Source: Prevotella sp. UBA2850
Lineage (GTDB): Bacteria > Bacteroidota > Bacteroidia > Bacteroidales > Bacteroidaceae
Assembly: GCA_002350805.1 (NCBI GenBank)
Contig: DEFO01000056.1
Coordinates: forward strand, 1 to 6,203
Direction: 5' to 3'
DNA length: 6,203 nucleotides
Shown here: one piece after another, positions 1 through 3,386 of the stretch
Layout: each line of letters opens with the position of its first letter
How positions within the stretch are numbered: position 1 is the stretch's first letter
Made by a program: the position numbers and the translations under genes
The notes under the pieces: generated by a model
Database searches by the model: none
The model's input: the letters and a program-made list of their open reading frames with translations, nothing else
Told to the model about the DNA's origin: nothing

Positions 1-2
1 TT

Positions 3-53
3 GACCTCTTCGACGGCGAGTATACATACCGCTACATACGTTCTAGTTGTTGA
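3..53 (+). CDS. Possible 3' end of an upstream gene (partial)
   Basis: The frame beginning at base 3 reads DLFDGEYTYRYIRSSC and stops at TGA 51-53. The codons (GAC, CTC, TTC, GGC, GAG, TAC, CGC) match the GC-ending codon use of the clear genes in this window, and the sequence turns AT-rich and repetitive right after. Only 16 codons are visible, so no family can be named. The last codons lie inside the first copy of a GTTCTAGTTGT repeat, which could mean that the natural C-terminus was altered by the repeat. A competing frame from base 1 stays open to about 135 but has a low-complexity, valine-rich translation and is less convincing. Confidence 0.35.
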   Translation, partial: DLFDGEYTYRYIRSSC

Positions 54-150
54 TGTCGTCGTTAAAAATCCCTTTGTTATGATAAAGGCAATAGGGAAGG
101 CATCAGGCAGAAAATGTTGTTCTAGTTGTCGTTAAAAAATCCCTTTTGTT
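40..150 (+). repeat. Duplicated GTTCTAGTTGT...TTAAAAATCCCTTT element
   Basis: Two imperfect direct copies lie at 40-78 and 119-150. Each starts with GTTCTAGTTGT and continues to CGTTAAAAA(A)TCCCTTT(T)GTT; the left copy carries about 7 extra bases (TGATGTC) in the middle. The left ends are 79 bp apart. No open frame of interest spans them. It resembles a dispersed intergenic repeat, but whether other copies exist cannot be judged from one window. Confidence 0.6.
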
Positions 151-171
151 TTGAAAAACAACTCGAACAAC
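116..171. repeat. Long inverted repeat (14-bp arms)
   Basis: GTTGTTCTAGTTGT at 116-129 pairs with ACAACTCGAACAAC at 158-171, 13 of 14 positions matching, across a 28-nt A/T-rich loop. The left arm is part of the second copy of the direct repeat. RNA from either strand could form a stable stem. It could be a terminator-like or stability element for the upstream gene, or the end structure of a small repeat element. Confidence 0.6.
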
Positions 172-186
172 CCCAACAACTCTCAA

Positions 187-206
187 CGGTCTGACGACCG
201 GTTTTT
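187..206 (+). terminator. Candidate intrinsic terminator
   Basis: CGGTC (187-191) pairs with GACCG (196-200) around a TGAC tetraloop, followed at once by GTTTTT (201-206). This is the form of a short Rho-independent terminator on the plus strand, suitably placed to end transcription of an upstream gene. The stem is only 5 bp. A competing pairing, GGTCTG 188-193 with CAGACC 208-213, would swallow the T run, so confidence is limited. Confidence 0.4.
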
Positions 207-242
207 CCAGACCAAAATATGCCTCCAAGCCAGCTCATTTCC

Positions 243-375
243 AATTGATGCCTAATTAGGTTGCAATTAGTCGACTAATTAAGGTCTAATTGATGCCTAA
301 TTGGCATGCAATTAATGCCTAATTGCAACGTAATTGATGCCTAATTAGAGTGTAATTAATGCCTGATTGGGAATC
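243..375. repeat. Six tandem 22-bp AATT-phased repeats
   Basis: Units run 243-264, 265-287 (23 bp, diverged), 288-309, 310-331, 332-353 and 354-375. The common core is AATTRATGCCTAATT followed by seven variable bases. AATT occurs at 243, 254, 265, 277, 288, 299, 310, 321, 332, 343 and 354, and GATT at 365, so the motif recurs about every 11 bp. From unit 3 on, units alternate AATTGATGCC and AATTAATGCC, giving a 44-bp higher-order period. Unit 2 contains the 16-bp perfect palindrome AATTAGTCGACTAATT (265-280). It is not a CRISPR: there are no unique spacers. Function is unknown; intrinsic curvature or protein-binding iterons are possibilities. Confidence 0.85.
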
Positions 376-471
376 ACGCTCCAAATCAGCCCCCGGTTTC
401 TATTATCCGACAGGGGTGCCATTCCATCCATCTCATCATTATTCTTCAGTTTTTCACCTAAAAGAGTACAT
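376..471. other. Non-coding stretch, no feature recognised
   Basis: This stretch between the two repeat arrays contains only short, low-complexity open frames. I see no promoter of the TAnnTTTG type, no RNA gene and no convincing hairpin. Confidence 0.5.
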
Positions 472-570
472 CTTGGGGGGAGTCGGAGGGGGCTTGGGGA
501 GAAGTCGGAGGGGCTGGGGAGAAGTCGGAGGGTGCTTTGGGGGCTTGGGGGGAGAGCCGGAGGGGGCTTT
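472..570. repeat. G-rich tandem repeats of about 21 bp
   Basis: Units run 472-492, 493-513, 514-534 and 544-566 (23 bp), with a 9-base partial unit at 535-543 and a trailing CTTT at 567-570. Each unit has the plan CTTGGGG, a short spacer, then GTCGGAGGGG (GCCGGAGGGGG in the last). The plus strand therefore has nine runs of three to six guanines, separated mostly by 3-10 bases, enough for several alternative G-quadruplexes. The open frames through it on both strands translate to glycine/arginine- or proline/serine-rich low-complexity sequence and are not taken as genes. Confidence 0.85.
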
Positions 571-643
571 AATCCTGCAGGCATTACATCGGGCGACAGG
601 ATAGGTGGCCTCTCAAAAAAATTGGCTAAATAGCACGATTTCC

Positions 644-674
644 TTTCCGTATTCGTGGTTTATTTGTATTTTTG
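644..674 (+). promoter_or_regulatory. Bacteroidota promoter of the PL9 gene
   Basis: The -7 box TATTTTTG lies at 667-674 and continues as CAAAAA. A weak -33 match, TTTC, is at 644-647, with a 19-bp spacer. Initiation is expected near 680, leaving a leader of only about 9-15 nt before the ATG codons at 689 and 695. This position rules out the in-frame ATG at 605 as the start of the protein. Confidence 0.65.
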
Positions 675-694
675 CAAAAACAAACCGAATGCTC

Positions 695-2125
695 ATGAAA
701 TATTTATTTACTCTTTTATTAATGTTGGCAGCAGCAACTTCCCTGCATGCTACTGACTACTATGTGTCACCCCAAGGCAGTGATACGAACACGGGCACCA
801 TCGATGCACCGTTTGCCACGTTGAAGCAAGCCATCAGCAAGGCAAAGGCTGGGACGACGATCTATCTGCGCGAAGGCACCTACCAACCCACTGAGGCTGA
901 AATCATGGGCTATCAGGAGAGTAATCTCTATGCCTGTGTGTACAACCTGACGGCCAGCGGCACAGCGCAGAACCCCATCACCATCACGGGTTATGAAGAC
1001 GAAAAGGCCGTAATCGACCTCTCGCTGGTGAAACCTGCCGATAAGCGCGTCAGCGGATTCTATGTGAAGGGCAACTACTGGCGGCTCCGGAAGTTCGACA
1101 TCATCGGTATTCAGGTCACCATCACCGGCCATACGCAGAGCGAGAATATCTCGATGCGCGGAGGCAGCAACTGTATCATCGAGCAGGTGAACATCCACGA
1201 CGGAATGGGCATCGGCATCTATTTCACCCGTGGTAGCAATAATCTGGTGCTCAACTGCGATGCCTACAACAACTACGACCCCGTGTCGGAAAACGGAGCT
1301 GGCGGCAACTGCGACGGTTTCGGATTCCATCTGAACAGTAAGGCACATGCCAATAACGTGATTCGCGGATGTCGCGCCTGGCGTAACAGCGACGACGGTT
1401 ACGACCTGATTACCAACTATGCAGCCGTTGTGATAGACAGTTGCTGGGCATGGGAGAACGGCTATGATGCCAACATGGTTTCGCGCGGCGACGGTACAGG
1501 TATCAAAGGCGGCGGCTACGGCATGGGCACCATCACCAAAACCATCGAGGCCCCCCGCAATGTCATCAAGAACTGCATTGCTTGGAAAAACAAGCAGAAT
1601 GGCATCTATGCCAACCATCACCTTGGCGGAAACGATTGGTACAATAACTCAGCCTATGCCAACAAGCGCAACTATAATATGGTGAACCGCAAGTCGGAGA
1701 GCGAGGCTGTTGACGTGGACGGTTACGAGCATGTGCTGAAAAACAATCTCTCGTACGGCGGCACCACGGCAAACTATGTCAATATCAGCGAAACGCTGTG
1801 CACGCTGGAAAACAACACCTTCCTGCCCACGATGACGTTGTCGGCTTCAGATTTCGAGAGTCTCGACGGCACCCAACTGAAAAGAGACCGTCAGGCTGAC
1901 GGTTCGCTGCCCGAAATCACTTTCCTCAGATTGAAGTCCACCTCAAAGGCATACGCTCAGAACATCGGTTATCAGTTTGACTACGAGTCGGTACCTTCAG
2001 GTATCAAGACCATCCGCGTAGCTGACAACGCAGATGCCTACTACACACTGGACGGTATTCGTGTGGAGAAGCCCACAGCCAAAGGCATCTACATCAGAGG
2101 CGGCAAGAAGTTCGTTGTGAAGTAA
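695..2125 (+). CDS. Secreted polysaccharide lyase family 9 (pectate/rhamnogalacturonan lyase-like)
   Basis: The 476-residue protein begins with a signal peptide (MKYLFTLLLMLAAATSLHA, cleavage predicted before TDYY; no lipobox). Residues 20-65 resemble a DUF1565-type start of a right-handed beta-helix (YYVSPQGSD, APFATLKQAI, IYLREGTY). The central helix, about 90-380, carries the PL9 calcium and catalytic pattern: D207 in NCDGFGFH, D233, D234 and D237 in SDDGYD, and candidate base K271 in GIKGGG, close to the Asp set and Lys273 I recall for Pel9A. The family cleaves uronic-acid-containing pectic chains by calcium-dependent beta-elimination; Bacteroidota members include rhamnogalacturonan-I lyases, so the substrate is not fixed here. 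Residues 437-476 form a conserved-looking tail (YYTLDGIRVEKP, GIYIRGGKK). ATG 695 was chosen because the promoter lies just upstream; ATG 689 would add two residues. Confidence 0.88.
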   Translation: MKYLFTLLLMLAAATSLHATDYYVSPQGSDTNTGTIDAPFATLKQAISKAKAGTTIYLREGTYQPTEAEIMGYQESNLYACVYNLTASGTAQNPITITGYEDEKAVIDLSLVKPADKRVSGFYVKGNYWRLRKFDIIGIQVTITGHTQSENISMRGGSNCIIEQVNIHDGMGIGIYFTRGSNNLVLNCDAYNNYDPVSENGAGGNCDGFGFHLNSKAHANNVIRGCRAWRNSDDGYDLITNYAAVVIDSCWAWENGYDANMVSRGDGTGIKGGGYGMGTITKTIEAPRNVIKNCIAWKNKQNGIYANHHLGGNDWYNNSAYANKRNYNMVNRKSESEAVDVDGYEHVLKNNLSYGGTTANYVNISETLCTLENNTFLPTMTLSASDFESLDGTQLKRDRQADGSLPEITFLRLKSTSKAYAQNIGYQFDYESVPSGIKTIRVADNADAYYTLDGIRVEKPTAKGIYIRGGKKFVVK

Positions 2126-2185
2126 CCGATTTGTTAATCTGAGTTAAAGTCGTTTTCGCGGAAGCCCGATAGCGTCACAATTCCT

Positions 2186-2226
2186 ACTTTTTGGTAACTA
2201 TGGCACCAAAAAGTGCCTTCTTGCAC
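2186..2226. promoter_or_regulatory. Overlapping inverted repeats, possible operator for the cupin operon
   Basis: ACTTTTTGGT (2186-2195) and ACCAAAAAGT (2205-2214) form a perfect 10-bp inverted repeat with a 9-bp spacer, arm centres 19 bp apart. Two more overlap it: GGCAC/GTGCC (2202-2206, 2213-2217) and GTGC/GCAC (2213-2216, 2223-2226). The last covers the -33 box of the cupin promoter. The main dyad is centred about 58 bp upstream of the expected start of transcription, a usual place for a dimeric regulator. No T run follows, so an intrinsic terminator for the PL9 gene is less likely. Confidence 0.5.
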
Positions 2227-2251
2227 GGTTCAGCCTTTTCTAGTACTTTTG
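2221..2251 (+). promoter_or_regulatory. Bacteroidota promoter of the cupin/flavoprotein pair
   Basis: TTG at 2221-2223 and TACTTTTG at 2244-2251 are separated by 20 bp, the best -33/-7 pair in the window. Transcription should begin near 2257, giving a leader of about 37 nt before ATG 2294. The leader is A-rich with no strong Shine-Dalgarno sequence, as usual in this phylum. Confidence 0.75.
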
Positions 2252-2293
2252 CACTCGAAATCAAGTAAACAACCAATAAAACGAATAAGAATT

Positions 2294-2746
2294 ATGAAAC
2301 AGATTGAGACCATTCAAGAAGGCAAGAACTTCAAGGCAGTGAGTGTAGGTAAGGTAAGTGAGATCATCGAGCATGAGCTTCCGATGGGACCTGTGACCAT
2401 CCAGGGTAAGGTGTTCGCAGGCCAGGCCGTAGGTGCCACGGGCAGCGAGCTGTCGTTCCAGACGCTGGTTCCCGGTCAGGACAGCGGTTTCCTGCACACC
2501 CACAAGACCCACGAGGAGCTGTATATCATTCTGAAAGGTGAGGGTCACTATCAGGTGGACGGCGAAATCTTCCCCGTCAGCGAGGGCACCATCGTCCGCG
2601 TGGCTCCCGACGGCAAGCGCGCGTTGAAGAACACCGGCAAGGAGAACCTGACCATGCTCTGCATCCAGTATAAGGCCAACGCCTTCACCGAGGCCGACAG
2701 TCCCATGACCGACGGTGTGATTCTGCAGGACGAACTGAAATGGTAA
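2294..2746 (+). CDS. Small single-domain cupin protein
   Basis: This 150-residue cytoplasmic protein has one cupin beta-barrel. Motif 1 is present as G65-FLHTHKTHEE-L (H68, H70, H73, E74/E75) with G82 correctly spaced after E75. Motif 2 is recognisable as G98, P105, G107 and N113, but the position that normally holds the third metal-binding histidine is A110. The protein may bind metal with fewer ligands, recruit H73, or act without metal. The substrate is unknown; related small cupins have been given roles from sugar isomerisation to ligand sensing, and none can be chosen here. ATG 2294 was preferred over the in-frame ATG 2213, which lies upstream of the promoter. The gene is followed 64 bp later by the flavoprotein start, probably in the same transcript. 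Confidence 0.85.
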   Translation: MKQIETIQEGKNFKAVSVGKVSEIIEHELPMGPVTIQGKVFAGQAVGATGSELSFQTLVPGQDSGFLHTHKTHEELYIILKGEGHYQVDGEIFPVSEGTIVRVAPDGKRALKNTGKENLTMLCIQYKANAFTEADSPMTDGVILQDELKW

Positions 2747-2750
2747 TGAC

Positions 2751-2778
2751 AGTGAAAAGTGAATAGTGAAAAGTGAAG
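2751..2778 (+). repeat. Four tandem 7-bp units AGTGAAN
   Basis: AGTGAAA, AGTGAAT, AGTGAAA and AGTGAAG follow each other without a gap, starting 4 bp after the cupin stop codon. The array contains a GTG (2766) in frame with the next gene, which makes the upstream end of that gene ambiguous. Confidence 0.85.
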
Positions 2779-2810
2779 AATTTGCTACCGCAGCAGAAAG
2801 CGCAGACGAA

Positions 2811-3242
2811 ATGCTGAATAAAGCTTTGCATTTTTTACAAGACCACAAGGAGATTGCCCTTGCCACGTGCGAGGGCAATCTGCCTAAATTGCGCATCTTC
2901 CAGGTGATGAAGCAGGAGGGCCATGTGCTCTACTTCGCCACCTCTGCCAAGAAGGCTGTTTACAGGGAGCTACGCCAGAATCCCAATGTCGAGATACTGG
3001 CCTACGCCGACAATGTGTCGGTACGGTGTGCAGGGATGGTGAACTTCAACGTGGAGGATGACGTGAAACGGTGGATATACGACCACACGCCCGTTCTTCA
3101 GCGCCTCTATCCCAGCTACGACCAGATGGAATATTTCTGCCTGCCGATAGCCGAGATCGACTATTACGACCTCTCTCCCACACCACCCCTCCTCAAGCAC
3201 TTTGACTTGATGACAGGCGAAACTTTTCCAAGTGAGAAGTGA
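2811..3242 (+). CDS. Pyridoxamine 5'-phosphate oxidase family (split-barrel FMN-binding) protein
   Basis: The 143-residue protein shows the plan of short FMN-binding split-barrel proteins: an N-terminal helix (ALHFLQDHKEIA), first strands ALATCEGNLPKLRIFQV with R28 positioned like the phosphate-contacting residue, VLYFATSAKKAVYRELRQNPNVEI (T44, S45, K47, K48), and an ending YDLSPTPPLLKHFDLMTGE. Members bind flavin, or sometimes F420 or haem, and reduce small substrates; true PNP oxidase is longer, so a role in vitamin B6 synthesis should not be assumed. ATG 2811 is chosen because it starts just before the conserved helix. GTG 2766 would add 15 residues encoded by the AGTGAAN repeat and adjoining DNA. 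The last residues, SEK, and the stop codon come from a second 7-bp array. It is probably co-transcribed with the cupin gene. Confidence 0.82.
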   Translation: MLNKALHFLQDHKEIALATCEGNLPKLRIFQVMKQEGHVLYFATSAKKAVYRELRQNPNVEILAYADNVSVRCAGMVNFNVEDDVKRWIYDHTPVLQRLYPSYDQMEYFCLPIAEIDYYDLSPTPPLLKHFDLMTGETFPSEK

Positions 3243-3265
3243 GAAGGGAGAAGTGAGAAGTGTGA
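3231..3265 (+). repeat. Five tandem 7-bp units AGTGAGA
   Basis: The units are AGTGAGA, AGTGAGA, AGGGAGA, AGTGAGA and AGTGTGA. The array begins inside the flavoprotein gene, supplying its last three codons and its TGA stop (3240-3242). Period and consensus match the array at 2751-2778 on the other side of the gene, in the same orientation. Confidence 0.85.
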
Positions 3266-3283
3266 TTACCTTTTGTAATTGCT

Positions 3284-3373
3284 AAAACTCTGAATAATCG
3301 GAGTATTCGGAATCTTCAGAAAATTCAGAATACTCAGAATACTCTGAATACTCAGATTACTCAGAATCCTTAG
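3284..3373. repeat. Ten tandem 9-bp units, consensus AATACTCAG
   Basis: In order: AAAACTCTG, AATAATCGG, AGTATTCGG, AATCTTCAG, AAAATTCAG, AATACTCAG, AATACTCTG, AATACTCAG, ATTACTCAG, AATCCTTAG. The 90-bp block fills most of the space between two convergent genes and ends 13 bp beyond the GH2 stop codon. GAGTATTC at 3301-3308 is the exact reverse complement of GAATACTC at 3328-3335, 3337-3344 and 3346-3353, so RNA from either strand can fold into several alternative hairpins. A role as a two-way transcription end or 3' stability element is possible but unproven. Confidence 0.85.
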
Positions 3374-3386
3374 TAGCTTGCTGCCC

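Noticed and set aside
71..88. Small hairpin CCTTTGT/ATAAAGG
   Set aside because: Seven weak pairs including a G-T, no T run after it, and it overlaps the repeat copy; not distinct enough to call a terminator.
116..180. Integron attC site suggested by GTT...AAC arms
   Set aside because: The arms are near-perfect rather than having the bulged bases typical of attC, the loop is A/T-rich, and no integrase or cassette array is visible.
243..375. CRISPR array
   Set aside because: Repeats are contiguous 22-mers with variable tails of seven bases, not repeats separated by unique spacers of similar length, and no cas gene is present.
345..633. Three short open frames across the repeat region, both strands
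   Set aside because: They run through the AATT and G-rich arrays and translate to glycine-rich or proline/serine-rich repeats without plausible starts.
605..694. N-terminal extension of the PL9 protein from ATG 605
   Set aside because: It starts upstream of the -33/-7 promoter pair and would bury the signal peptide behind 30 extra residues.
767..1621. 284-codon open frame antisense to the PL9 gene
   Set aside because: The sense strand has signal peptide, beta-helix and active-site motifs; the antisense product is low-complexity valine/alanine/aspartate sequence.
2213..2293. N-terminal extension of the cupin from ATG 2213
   Set aside because: It begins inside the inverted repeat and spans the promoter; the conserved protein begins at MKQIETIQEG.
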